60,009 nucleotides of DNA from Hirudo medicinalis (Eukaryota > Annelida > Clitellata > Hirudinida > Hirudinidae), in the NCBI GenBank assembly GCA_011800805.1, contig MPNW01000353.1, positions 69,089 to 129,097 of the forward strand, read 5' to 3'. The stretch's first letter is position 1; every line of letters starts with the position of its first letter. Below the pieces are notes generated by a model, which saw nothing but the letters and a program-made list of their open reading frames with translations, was not told the origin of the DNA and did no database searches. The translations under genes were made by a program, and so were the position numbers. Below are positions 14,221 through 26,104 of this stretch, piece by piece.

Positions 14221-16262
14221 ATGCCGGGCATTGAGTGTCTCAGTGGGGAGAAGGTTGCTAACGCCATCGATTCTCATGAGCGATTAAACGGTAGGACCAG
14301 TTCACAATCTTGCCTCGTCAGGGAAAAGAGACGACAGGGCTCGTCTCCTGTCATTAAGTTGATTGCCATCGCCCTTGTTGTCGTACTCGTGCTATTCTTG
14401 GTCGGAGCCGCCATCGTGTCCTCTATCGTCTTTTCCATCTTGAGGAAGCTCCAGAATAGGGTAGAGACATTGGAAAGCCGTGTTCACTACTTGGAAGGAG
14501 ACCAGGAAATATTTCCACAAGAAGTGAGATAACCTTAACAAATAATTAATCTTGATAACCTATTTTCTTCTAAAACTTCTAAAAGGTTTTTAAAGACTTT
14601 ATTAATCTTTGCCCATGCATTTTTAATTATAAATTTCTACTCAAACAACTACGAATTTCTTTAAAAATTTAAACAACGTGGAAATCAGGTTGAAGGTGAC
14701 GTCATTTCCAATAATGTCTTCTCCATTCATACATCCGTGGAAAGATCACGTGATCAATTACCTGATTTTCCTGTGGCTTGGAAATCACCGGGCCGTAAAA
14801 AGAGGACCCTCAGAAAATCGTCACATGATCACAGAAGCAAGGTACTTTAAATTTTAATGTGTATTATCATCCTCATGAGTGTATGGTTGAAGAAATTGCT
14901 TTTGGAATTGGCTCTCGTCAGTACTCGACTGGCAACTGTCCTAAAAGACAAACCGATTCATAGGATGTAGAATAAGATAATACTACAAGGTGTTTTTACA
15001 AGCTGAATCTGCGGTAGAAATATGTGATATAATTAATTTAATTCGTTAACCCCTTACAAAATAGAAGGTAATCAGTCCGTCATTTTAGTAACCTGACGGC
15101 TTGTATTTATTATTCATAGACGTAAATAACCAGCTAACGAGGTAATTGCTCAAATGATCACAGCTGAAGATCTAATGTGGAGTAAAAATTATCCCTTGAT
15201 TGTGATAACAGGAGCGCATGAAATAATTACCAATTTCCTTACCCGTTCAAAAAAATACATCGAAACAAACTTTTACTGCGACCATTAAACCTACTGTTAT
15301 CTTTATTACCTCTACTATTATAATTATTGTTATTATTTTTTATGCAACAGACCAAAAAATCCGTGGTGCCGTTGGCCTCAATACACATGGAAATGGTCAG
15401 CGGTTATCAGCGCAAGAAGCGAAGTGAGTCCAAACAACGCGATATTTTGGATTTGAAGATGGTCACAGGTCATTGAAGTTAAACAAATTTTTAACCCTTT
15501 AAATCCGAGATGTAAACCATAATAATCGCATCTAAATGCGGCCTGCTCTTATTTACGCTCTTTAGATGGTGTAAAATCTCATTAGCAGAATTTAATTTAC
15601 TTGCATTTCTCACTTATTAATTCTGACATTAAGATCGTAACGATGTAGATCCATCCGCAGAAAACTCTAATCACCTCCTGTGGAAGGTTTCAGACTGGGT
15701 TCCTCAGCGTAATAGGGACAACTACAAACTCGAGGACTCCGAAGAACTTGCTGGGATCGGCGTCAGGCGAAAGGGACTTTACTTTATCTATGCCCAAGTT
15801 TGTATTTATTAAAAATGGCTACCCTAGCGACGCCGATAGGACATAACATGGCGTTCTTTAGTAAACATGTGAATTAGCATTTTTGATATCCATGCAAAAT
15901 CTGACGACTTACTGAGATCAAGTTACTTTTAAGTAAAAGGCATTTAAGCAATCGTTTTCGTTCGAGGCGACGTTCGAGTTAAATAAGTTACGAATGCTTA
16001 TTCGTTTAAGGTGGTGTTTCGTAATCTCGGGATGAACAACATCGTCTCCATCAAGACACCAACACGGGAATTCACGAGATGTTACGATGGTGTGGACCAC
16101 GTCGATGATACGTCAGAAAAGCTCAAAACTTGCTACACAGGAACTGTGGCACTCATAGAAGCCAACGAAACCGTCACCGTACACAACTTGTATGGTCACG
16201 AAATACACACGGAATCTGTCTCAAACTTCTTTGGACTCATAAAACTCTCTGACATTCCATGA
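14221..16262 (+). CDS. TNF-superfamily ligand, EDA/Eiger-like, type II membrane protein
   Basis: Five exons join in frame: 14221-14523, 14689-14841, 15351-15423, 15634-15797 and 16011-16262, giving 314 residues. All introns start GT and end AG. ATG 14221 is chosen because the frame upstream of it has no ATG. A cytoplasmic tail (1-43) precedes a transmembrane segment at about 44-73 (SPVIKLIAIALVVVLVLFLV) and a short heptad-like stretch at 74-93 (LRKLQNRVETLESRVHYLEG). Two basic RKKR sites at about 137-140 and 173-176 could be furin cleavage sites releasing the ectodomain. The TNF homology domain fills about 190-314. It carries the GLYFIYAQ strand, a C...CYTG cysteine pair and the final strand NFFGLIKLSDIP, which resembles the ectodysplasin C-terminus. 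The family forms trimers that signal through TNF receptors. No collagen repeat is seen, unlike vertebrate EDA, so orthology to EDA rather than Eiger is undecided. Confidence 0.9.
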
Positions 16263-16666
16263 TGAATTGACATCAACGCACTGTTACTAACACCTAACTC
16301 CTGCAACTTATTCGTTCCTAATGTAATTAATTCTATAATACATGATTTGCTGAGGAGTGCAATTCCTCAAAGTCAACACAAGCATTTAAAATTCTTTTTA
16401 TTATCAAGTACTGAACAAAAAAAAAACCATGTTTCTCATAAAAATCAGATGAGATGTATTGGAAGGCACAAAGCTTCAATCACTCAAATGCAACTAAAGG
16501 CAGATCTTACTAACGAGATGAAGAAATCCTTTCAATATTATGTATGTCAGGAAAATAAAATCAAACAAAAAAAAATTGATCAACTCGGGATGACTTGGCT
16601 TTTTTATTCAACAACATCTTGTACTTAAACAACTTGTACTTGAGCGGAACCTTCCTTGTCTAGTTC

Positions 16667-18149
16667 TCATTTCTTTGCCACCAACTTTTGCTTCCACTCC
16701 TCAAATCCACCAGGATAGTGACGAGCCCTGGAGATTGAAAATAAGTCATTGTCCCTCAATCATTTTTACATTAAAGTTGTAATTGTATTGATCCTGTAGC
16801 AGGCAATTCTCATTAAAACTTGCAAATTAGAAAAAACGAATAACCCCTTTTCAACAGCCACTAAAATGTGTCAGCGTATGAAAGACATCATAAACTAGTT
16901 GGTAATGCAAAGCATAGTCACAATGACATCCTTGAAATTAGTCGAGTCAAATGACCTCAAGCAATTAATGAACCCTCAAAGTGGTTATTTGGTCAGAAGC
17001 CATAATCAAGTCGTGCAAAGGAAAGTATTTACACTGACTGAAATGACCATAGTCAATTATGTTTTGCAACAAAAATATTAATGCATGAAGCTAAAATTAT
17101 TGGTAATTATAAACTAACTATAACAATAAAAATGTACTACCATAGATTTTATTACTTATAGAAAAAAAGATTTCAGAGATAAATTTTTGTAACAAATGTT
17201 TATCAAGTCATGATCCAACTGCAATAAGAAAACTGAGCCATACAAAGCAATCGTCAAAATAATAATAGTTACTGAAGTACAAATCCTAATACTTTGCAGA
17301 ACAACAAGTTAAGATACTTCACATGTTCAAATAATGCTATATTAATTATGAAGTCAAAAGTTCAGTTGTTACTTTTTATATCCCATCTTCTGGAGTATTT
17401 CAAGAGCTGCTGAACTTTTAACAGAAGAAAGTCCATAGAAAACTATCAGGTTGGACTCATCCAACATTGGTTTCTTCACTTTGTAGGTTTGCTGGAACTC
17501 TTCATCAGGCAAGACCATGCTTGACTTGAGTTTTGTCACTGAAATGGAAAGAAACATTTACAGACATACAAGTCACAAGTCCTTCTAAGACAATAGAACA
17601 ATTGATCTAACTCACAAGGAATATTGATGGCACTTGGTATCATTCCGGTTTCATTGATTTCCGAGGCATCACGCACATCAAATAAAAATTTCTTTTCTAA
17701 CTCAACGAATGCAAGCAACTCATCGTAAGCTATTTCAGTCTTCTTTGGTGCTGGTACCTTTTCTTCTGAGTTTTTTTCTTTTAGCACTTCCTCATCTAAA
17801 GAATTGAGGTCAACATAGTCATAATAAAATATTAGTATAAAATGATTAGCTTATTAGCTCCATCCAATTAAAATGCAAATTGCAAGAGATCATACTTACT
17901 TGCAGAGGAGCAGAAAAGCCTTGAGGCGTTTATGTTGAGAAAAGACTTGCGAACTATTGTTGAAGACTGCAGAAGTTTGCTAGGCGTCCTGCATCGCATG
18001 TTACCTAGTTTCTCAACAACACTGATAATGCCTAATGATGGGGCGTATCCAGACATTGAATTTTGAACTATACGACGCGCAAAACTTTGATGAAGGCTTG
18101 ACAATGTAAATGCCCTTGATAAAGGTTTTACAATAACGGGACCCGACAT
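16667..18149 (-). CDS. single-domain rhodanese-like protein lacking the catalytic cysteine
   Basis: Four exons join in frame: 18149-17900, 17795-17616, 17538-17373 and 16727-16667, giving 218 residues with GT-AG junctions. Residues 1-83 are rich in Arg, Ser and Leu with few acids, which suggests a mitochondrial targeting sequence. The rhodanese domain spans about 103-215. It has the LFDVRDASEI block (121-130), IPSAINIP (136-143), LIVFYGL (174-180) and the closing ARHYPGGFEEW (200-210). This layout matches the TSTD1 / Drosophila Hsp67B2-like single-domain group. Active members carry Cys-x-x-Gly-x-Arg after the VFF strand. Here that loop reads YGLSSVKSS, so the cysteine position is Gly179, and residues 84-218 contain no cysteine at all. 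Sulfur transfer is therefore unlikely, and a binding or structural role is an inference. The gene is convergent with the TNF ligand, about 400 bp apart. Confidence 0.9.
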
Positions 18150-18369
18150 TGTTTTGCAAATGTGTTTAAATGAAGAAAGCTATACAAAAACAACGCAACC
18201 GAACCACTGCACCTAGAAGTCTGACGAAACAAATCTAGACTGCTCAACGTAAACATTTCCCCATAGATAGGTTAGCATGGTTGCTAGTTTTAAAAAATAT
18301 AATTTAGCTTCATAATTCTTCATATATATGTCAAACTTATTTATTACGTATGACTTTTTGGTTTATAAA

Positions 18370-18690
18370 GTTAACTTTACATCTTTTTTCCTCACAAAAC
18401 CATGGTTAGGTGATGCACCTACACTATTTTAAAAAACTACTTAAAACCTACCTGTTCAGTCGATCGTCCTGAATTCAATTTTTGATTGTGTTTGTTTTTA
18501 ATCATTACTTTTTACTTTTTACTTTTTACTCTCACTCAATGATTGAACTTAANTTGTTTTTAATCATTACTTTTTACTTTTTACTTTTTACTCTCACTCA
18601 ATGATTGAACTTAATTGCTGGCGATGTTTGTCATAGTGCCTGCACATCCCATTGGGATAACTTGTGCACTCTAAATATGGACTAAATAAA
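18370..18690 (+). mobile_element. 3' end of a non-LTR retrotransposon (LINE) fragment
   Basis: A short stretch near 18430-18470 reads KKYLKTYLF, typical of the C-terminus of LINE reverse-transcriptase ORFs. It is followed by TTGGGATAACTTGTGCACTC and GGACTAAATAAATGTAAATA, which look like a LINE 3' untranslated region and terminus. No upstream reverse-transcriptase motif is present, so this is a heavily 5'-truncated copy. Confidence 0.4.
18492..18614. other. 61-bp perfect duplication around a single N (assembly join)
   Basis: Bases 18492-18552 and 18554-18614 are identical and are separated by one N at 18553. The same pattern occurs at 33184-33422. The likely explanation is two overlapping contigs joined without merging the overlap, not a biological repeat. 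Confidence 0.85.
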
Positions 18691-20453
18691 TGTAAATAAA
18701 TATATATTCTAAATTGTCTTCCGCCAGCAGACACTTAAACAATGGCAAAAGCCTAGTCTTTAAGGTAGCTGAAGTTAGCAGACACTCAAATTTATTTTTA
18801 ATTGCGAAGTTTTAAATTATAATATTTGGAAACTACGTTTCAAATGCTTTTTAAAAATGTTCATATATCAATTGTACGAAGTCTTTTAGTTTTTTTTAAA
18901 TTAATAGGAATTTGTGGAATTCGTTTAAAAGTCCTCTTATTCAACAACCATGCAGCCCTGACTGATCAAATGTGCATCAAAATGTTCAAGATTTCTACTT
19001 TCGAAATATTTATATACTTTATAACGTCGTGGAATTGTGGTGTGATTGCCCAATGAAACTGGAGTTGAGAATTTTAAATGAAGAATCGTTGCTTTTGTAA
19101 ACTTCAGTTCTTATCTGATAAATGTGTTCATAAAGGTGGATTTTAAAATGCATTTATTTTCTACTTTTTTTGCACTAATTAATTGTCTTTCGCAGTAAAG
19201 GAAATGAAAGGACGACATGTCAGAGGAAAAGAAAGAGATGAAGTCTCGTCTCCAAAGAGTTGATTGGACGGAGTCCATGGGTTTTCATTCTTCATTGTAG
19301 GGAGTCCCTTACAAAGGAAGTTAGAGAATCAGGAAATAGGGTTGGAAGACCATCTGAAAATGTATTATAGTTAATGAAAATAAATTACTCTTTATTCATT
19401 ACATAATTTGACAACAATTTCGTAGGTATTAAGTAGAATAAAACTTGATGCCAAGGCAATGAAGAGGCCACACCAAAAATTGGGGAAAAGTCTGAGGTTG
19501 ATTGGTAAAATACAAGTAAGAATATTTTGATTACTTTGTTTTTTATAATTATAAAAGTAAACTAAATTAAACCACCCCAAATAAGCAACCACTTGACTTG
19601 AAATGAAAAATTATCCGATGTCAATATTCCTACTTTCATCAATTTATTAAGGATATAGTAATTTTACGTTAAAAATAAACTTAAAAACCTCCCTAAACTA
19701 CTCGATCTTAAATCCGAATTATGCGCGCATGACTCATAGATAAATGTGGTTTTTTTTTGGTTGAGTTGCTAGTCGTTCATATATGCTTTTCAGAGTTCAA
19801 GAATTCTTGTTAATTGGGCTTTTTTTATATTATGAAAATTTAACGGTTTTTTTTTACCAGAAAAAAGGAAGTGATCCAAGTGAAATGGAACTAAACAAGG
19901 AATACAATGTATTTAAGCACACCGTATCTAAAAAAACAAACCGCGTGGACCATTTTGGATGCACTGTACCTGTTCATTGAAAAAAATGTGTCAGTGAATA
20001 AATCAGTAACAACAAAGTCCCAATAAATTATTCCTCCCACAAAAGTGAAAGCATTCATAATTGGAAAAATGTCAGAAAATCAGAGAATATTCGAAATTTT
20101 TGTTGACGCTGTCATTGCTTCTCGACAATGGACTTCATCAGCCTGCTACAAAATTGTTTGATTGAATAAACAGCAAATAGCAGCAAGACATCAGTAAATG
20201 CAAATATTCCTCCTATAAAAGTGAAATAATTACGCCATTTTGCGGATGAATTTAAAATGCGTTCACAAGCCATTAATGGCGCAAAAATTCAAGCACATCG
20301 TCACTGAATCACCTAAAAACCTGCCGTGGACTTAATGACCTCTCATTTGCATCAATGATTTATTGTTCGATACCCAATATCAATAAATTGATTATTATTT
20401 TGTTAAATATATTAAAAAGACTAGTCCATGCTCTAGTCGTAATCCGATAGAAA

Positions 20454-22708
20454 ATGATGACATTGAACGCATTTCTTCTGCTAGTTTTGATTCTATGTTT
20501 TTCAGGTAAGAACTGTTTTATTTATAAATTCAATTAATGTTGTGTATAGGTAAACATTAGCTATTTTTTGTATTATTATAAAACACTTAAAAAATGCCTA
20601 GAATAATTATAAGTTTTTATAAATATAAGGAATGAAATTATTTTAATTTGTTCGCGGCTGCCAATGATCATGACAAAGTTGTAATTAGCTTAAAAACGGA
20701 AAAAAAAAGCCTTTGTCTTTACTAAATTTCAATAAACCTATCTTGCAAAGTGATTAGTTTGAATAGAGGTGACAAAAGCATGTATAGATTATCTTGGAAA
20801 CATATTTCTCGTAAAATGAATTCTAAGATTTCCAAGACAATCGCTCTATTTTGTGACTTTTTGTCGTATTTCGTACTTAGCGGTACTTGTTACAAATTGC
20901 TTTCGAAGTTCTTCAGGTCGATGGGAGATTGTGTATCACTGCCAAGAAACAATAACATTATCCAACGTTACTTATTTTTAACATTCTCATTTAAGCAAAA
21001 CGTTCTGGTGTATAACATGCCAGAGTATTCCCGCAGGCCATAGTATACCCGGGGTGAAACGGCTTAGGCTAGATTATACTCGGGTATATTATGGCCTAGG
21101 CTAATTTATACTTTGGGGTATATTATGGCCTGAGCTAAATTATGCCCCTCCAGGCCAAATCATACTCCTATGATAGTAATAGTGTTGAGCGATATACCGC
21201 TCAATACATGTACACATATTATACACATGAATTACTAAGTTTTTCAAACATTTGACTTAAAACTCTGTGATACTAAGGGAATGCAGTTTATCAAATCATA
21301 TTATAAATAAACAAAAAATAATGATAAAATTTCAAGTACTCTCAAATGTTCCAATCTAAGAAACAATTGCCTTGAATGATGTCTTTAATCGGAACAAAAG
21401 ATAAATAGTTTTATTTGATAAAATATGTTGCTTTTTTGACCTAATTAAATATTTAATTGTGTTTGGATCATTTTTTATTATCATCAATGAGAAGCTTTAT
21501 AACCAAATCAATAAGTCAACAATATTTGAATAAATAAAGTTTTCAATCAAAATACTTTTCTTTTGCATTTAACGATACAAATATTATAAGGGTAACATAA
21601 TAAATCAGTGAGACAGTAGTCTGCTTTGATTGGAGCGCTGAAACTAGCAAGGTCCAATTTAGGCAACTTATCCTGCATTCAAACAACACAATACATCTTA
21701 CAATACAAAAATCAATTTCACTTAACTTTAAAATACGAAAAATATGCTTTTTTTCTAGTTTAAATCAAACTGTTTTTTAATATAATCTGTCAATAATAAA
21801 TTACATAAAATACAGACGAAAAACAAATTTTCATTTATTTTTGCCGCTTTTGAAAATAAACAAGCCAACATGGATGCCTAAAGCTTTACAATCTTATAGT
21901 TATCAAATCGACTGTTTCTACAATGCTTAAAATTATTAAATTGAGATTCTTTCACATGGGGTATAATCTGGCCTGGAGGGTATGATCTGGCCCAGTCTAT
22001 TTTAAACCCATGGGTATAGCCTAGGAGACTATACCCCCGGGTATAGCCTAGGAGACTATACCCCCGGGTATAGTTTGGCCAAATCCGGGTTTAATTGGGC
22101 AGGGATTATTTTAGCATGCTACATCGGCATTTATTTATTTGTACGTTCACTCCGATGCAACCCAATTTCCTTTGACCAATGATAATATGATGAGGACTCT
22201 CTCATTTCATATTAATTGTTAAATTTTGTGAAGTAATTAAAACGAATTTGCAATAATTTGCAGGCAGGCAGTTGGGACGATTCTGCATATTAGTGAGTAG
22301 AATAACCACCACGGGTGTTTTTAATGAAACTTCTAAAATCCAAATATTAAAATGGAATTATTCTATGATTTAATAATTGTTCCTTGCACGGATCAAATGA
22401 ATGTAATAATTATTAATTAATTAATTAATTTTCAATCAATCAGTAATTATTATAATGGCTTTCATTATATTGTTACGCATATTCGAAATTATTTGCAGGA
22501 CAGTAATTGTGCCTATCCACTGGAATGTTCGTGGTTCGAATGCGGTAAATTATGGATTATAAGTTATATTTAATAACCGTTGGATTTCGATTGCAAACTG
22601 TTGGAACTGCTTTTCATTTATAACATTTATTTGCAGCTATTGTCCTTGGATGACATCGTCCGTCGTGGATGCAATAATGCATTGAATGAAATCATGAGTG
22701 TAATTTAA
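20454..22708 (+). pseudogene. decayed antistasin/hirustasin-like inhibitor gene
   Basis: Exon 1 (20454-20505) encodes a signal peptide, MMTLNAFLLLVLILCFS, ending in phase 1 at a GTAAG donor. Exon 2 (22264-22292, 29 nt) enters in phase 1 and leaves in phase 0, as in the intact paralogs. Exon 3 (22499-22544) is exactly 46 nt and encodes DSNCAYPLECSWFEC, keeping the three cysteines of that exon. The expected exon 4 begins after TTTGCAG at 22637. In the required phase it stops after five codons, and the C-terminal cysteine half (HC..C..GF..GCE.PC.C) is unreadable in any single frame. A short alternative acceptor at about 23031 opens a 15-codon frame with three cysteines, so a divergent functional gene is not fully excluded. 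A foldback element sits in intron 1. Confidence 0.55.
21036..22080. mobile_element. foldback/MITE-like element with long compound inverted ends
   Basis: The left end opens GGCCATAGTATACCCGGGG. The right end closes CCCCGGGTATAGTTTGGCC, its near reverse complement. Each arm is built of repeated TATACCCGGG / GGCCTAGGC motifs. For example, the 27-bp unit TAGCCTAGGAGACTATACCC... is duplicated at 22016-22069. The inner parts CCCCTCCAGGCCAAATCATACTCC (21146-21169) and GGCCTGGAGGGTATGATCTGG (21971-21991) are also inverted copies. The centre (about 21185-21950) is AT-rich and has no ORF. It lies in intron 1 of the decayed inhibitor gene. I see no clear target-site duplication. Confidence 0.75.
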
Positions 22709-24790
22709 AAAAACAATGCAAGCAAGTAAACATTCACCTTTTGAGCCAATTTCTAAAATAACTCAATTCACAGGAACTTGTGCATTTTTTATATTTTAAA
22801 ATATATTCTTCGAAATTTGATTTTTTGAAAATATAATTCTGTGCCTTTCAAATGGCTAAGACGTTGACTTCCAAGGCTCATAAAATTTTGATGTTACGAA
22901 GCAAGAAGCTAAAGTCAACCTAAACGAGACATGATACCTAAACCATCCTAACTCACGCCACGAAAACCATAAGCGATTTTATGAAGAATTCATTCGTAAA
23001 CCTGTCTGCAGAGGCTGATTCATCAAATTTTCAGACTTGAACTGCTGCCCAATTCCATGCCCAACTTTATCGAAATAACGTAATCAAAGTTAACTAGAAG
23101 CAATAAAATTTAAACCATTCGAAACTTTTGGGAAAAGAAGCGATTGGCTTTCCATTAGAAAATTGTTTCTCGTTACTATCTGTTGATTGGTTGGTAATTA
23201 CTGTGATATCTTGCATTAGTTGCGATATAAGAGGTGATATATTTAATCTAGTAAAGGTGTAATAATATTTAACGGCAGTGGTGCGATGTTCAACCTAAAC
23301 TTATTAGAGAATGAATAAACAATAGTGATTCGAAGATTGCATCATTCATAAAATTTGCGAGAACATTTCATCACATTAAAAAACCTCTCCAAATTGAACA
23401 CAAAATATCGAATGTACCAAATAAAGCGGATTTCAATCGGAAAATCATTAAACCATTATTAATTATTACTCAAGCTTTTATTTAAGCTTCCTCATGTTAT
23501 TTCGCTTTTTATTATTGTTATTTTAATAGTTTGTTATAATACATTGTTATAGAATAAATAATGACAACATTTCTTTAAAATTTTTCACTAAAAAAATCAC
23601 TTGTTTCTTTCAAAAATTCAAGTCATTAATCATCTGTTTAAAAGTTCAGTAAGAGCTTAAAAAGGGAAGTTGCGCCATTTCAAATCTCTCGTCTGAGTAG
23701 TACTAATAGTTTCATCTGTGAACAACAACTTTCGCGGTGTCCACGTCCAATTCCAATATCTCCAAGTCTGATAATGAGTGTAATTGTTGCTGAAATAAAA
23801 TTAAAGAGGAGTTCAAGTATGGATTATTTATAGAGCATGCATCCTTGCATGACTTTATTTAACTTATAAATGGATCATTTACATAGGATAAGGAATATAT
23901 TTGCATTTGCAATTTAACAAATGAGAATAAATTTCACACAAACATTCTGTAAATAAATAAAATATTTTGAGGTGTTATATAATTAATATTATTACACTAA
24001 AATAATAATTATATAATAAATATTAACAATAATAATTTAATAAAACAACATAATAATAATAAGTTCATTTATAAAGCGCCATTAATATCACGAACAAGCT
24101 ATAAATTCTACTTGTACCTCTTATTATCTTTTACAATCTTTTCTTTTAAACTTAGTTGAAGCAGGATAATATCTCTTAATATGTTATCAACATTTCGAAC
24201 AGACTCAATCGATTTTCATTTGCGCTTCATTCAAGTTATAGAGAAGACCGTCTGTTACATATTTCCAGCTGGTCGAATGGGCTTTAAAACTCTATTACTG
24301 TCTGAACATTTGTCTCATTCGACTTTTAGCCATTAGACGTTCAACATTTTTTATGACATTAAATTTTTAATAAACGCTATTAACAATTATTTTGCTGTAA
24401 TAATTAATTATTAATATTAAACTGTTATTTAAGTTAAGACATCAAAAGCTTAAACAATGCTTGCATTCGCACCATTATATAAAAGCACTAGCAGTTCTAA
24501 CCGGAGTTTTGTTCATAAACAACATGTTTTTGATCTCCAAGTCCAAGGCCTTAGCTATCATCTCCTTTTCTTGGAATCTCTTCTCTCACGAAAAGAGTGC
24601 TCTCACAACTACCAAGACATTTTTTAAATTAAAATAGCGATTTATTCAAAATTATGACTTTCCAATTTTATTTGAATCATATTAGGACCAGTAAAATTGC
24701 AAAGTATTGTTTGAAAATTTATTTTTAATTTTCTTTCCAATGAATCATTCAAATGGGGTGCTGTAACTCTTCCAATCTTTCTTCTCGTGT
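22709..24790. other. intergenic, no assigned gene; one exon-like open segment
   Basis: The interval is very AT-rich. On the minus strand at about 23802-23725, TTATTTCAG precedes an open stretch that reads QQLHSLSDLEILELDVDTAK and stops soon after. It looks like an exon but has no partner I can join it to. Nothing else is recognisable. Confidence 0.45.
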
Positions 24791-25383
24791 CTAAGCACAG
24801 GTGCAAGGATATTCGCATCCATATTCATCAAGTTTGAATCCATTAGGACATAGGATCATGCATCGGATAGGGCTGCAAACTGTGTGAATAATTCTTATTC
24901 AACAAAGTATTTTGTTATTATTTGTTAAATAAAGTATTAAATAAATTAACTAATTTAATTAAATATTTTGAAGGAAGTAAATTATTTTACTAAAACTCTT
25001 AAATGAAACAAACCGCATTTGTCATCTTGACAAACTTGTGCTGGAGAACACTTTGCATCCTATAATTAATCATTATTCATTAAAAATTAATGATGATAAT
25101 AATAACAACGATAATGACATGTTCATTAGTCGATGTTATTAATAATATTTAAATTATTATTATGAATATTTATCAATTGAGGTAATCGAAGAAAATATAA
25201 GATCCAACCCCGCAGAGTTCATGTGTGACTTCTGCTTCTTCATCGACTATAAAATTTACAGGCAACCAATATTTAATTTGTTACTTAATAAACATACCAA
25301 CGTGTAAACTACTGCAATAACGTACCTGCCCTAACGACAAGAACAAAGGCAAGGAAAAGGCAACAAAGGATTGCAGTCTTCAT
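24791..25383 (-). CDS. secreted antistasin-type protease inhibitor A (hirustasin-like), predicted P1 Met
   Basis: Four exons join in frame: 25383-25326, 25246-25209, 25059-25014 and 24879-24791, with phases 1, 0, 1 and GT-AG introns. Exon 1 is a signal peptide, [19 protein letters not shown]. Exon 2 is an acidic spacer ending in ELCG. Exon 3 encodes [15 protein letters not shown]. Exon 4 begins [19 protein letters not shown] and closes with GCEYPCTCA. The mature part has the ten-cysteine spacing of one antistasin domain, a small canonical serine-protease inhibitor fold known from leech saliva and tissues. In hirustasin-type inhibitors the reactive P1 residue follows the sixth cysteine. Here it is Met (CMIL), as in elastase-directed family members, so elastase or chymotrypsin-like specificity is inferred. 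A non-coding 5' exon near 25600-25640 is likely, because a donor follows GTCG there and a TATA box lies just upstream. Confidence 0.93.
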
Positions 25384-25650
25384 CTTCAATAATCTCTGCC
25401 GATGAATTTGATAGCAATTAAATGGCTAAAGTTTAACAATAGCAAGAGCTTAATTTGTATTTCGTCCCATGAAGCCTTGCTTTAACAATCCTTGCTTTAA
25501 ATCTAACTAGCAAATATAATTTTTTCACAAGCTCTTACGTGTTAAATAGATAATTATTACGTAATTTAATTAATTTAAATTGAATATTGATAAAAATTTA
25601 CCGACAAGCAATCTGTAACAGGCAGCCTAAATAGCATACGGATGGTGGGC

Positions 25651-25658
25651 ATATATAG
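25651..25658 (-). promoter_or_regulatory. TATA box of inhibitor gene A
   Basis: On the minus strand the sequence reads CTCTATATATGC. It lies about 30 bp upstream of a plausible untranslated first exon that ends at a GTAAAT donor near 25612. The distance to the coding ATG is explained by a 5' UTR intron ending CGGCAG near 25406. Confidence 0.45.
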
Positions 25659-26104
25659 AGAAACGTTTGACATGTCGTGAAGTGTTTATGAATGAATAAA
25701 TATCCGATATTGATCCGAAGAGAATTAAAATATCATTTGTCTTTCACGCATCTCGAACCCTATAGACACAAAAATGCTGACATTAATTGTCTGCCATCTT
25801 TAGTTGATTTTGTTCAACTATAATAATAAAATATATTTTTGAAGATTCAAGGAAAGTCCTTTTCATTATAATTTGTCGTTTGTTAAATGTATCAAAACTT
25901 AAAATATGTTGAGCCGAAAAATATTTCACCCAGGTTTCAAGCGGCTTAAATGTTGATTTTAATACCTCATTGGCGAGTTTTGCCTTGTGGGGTGTTTTAA
26001 GATTATATTTATAACTTACTTAAAACTTGCTTGTAACTTTATAATTCACCAACAAAATAAATGCATTCTCTATTTTAACAAATTCTTTTAGAATGAAGAA
26101 ATTT

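Larger units (their letters stand above)
18150..20453. other. intergenic, mostly non-coding, with a LINE 3' remnant
   Basis: Apart from the repeat at 18370-18690 and the single-N duplication inside it, I see AT-rich sequence with scattered 60-100 codon open frames and no recognisable domain. Confidence 0.5.
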
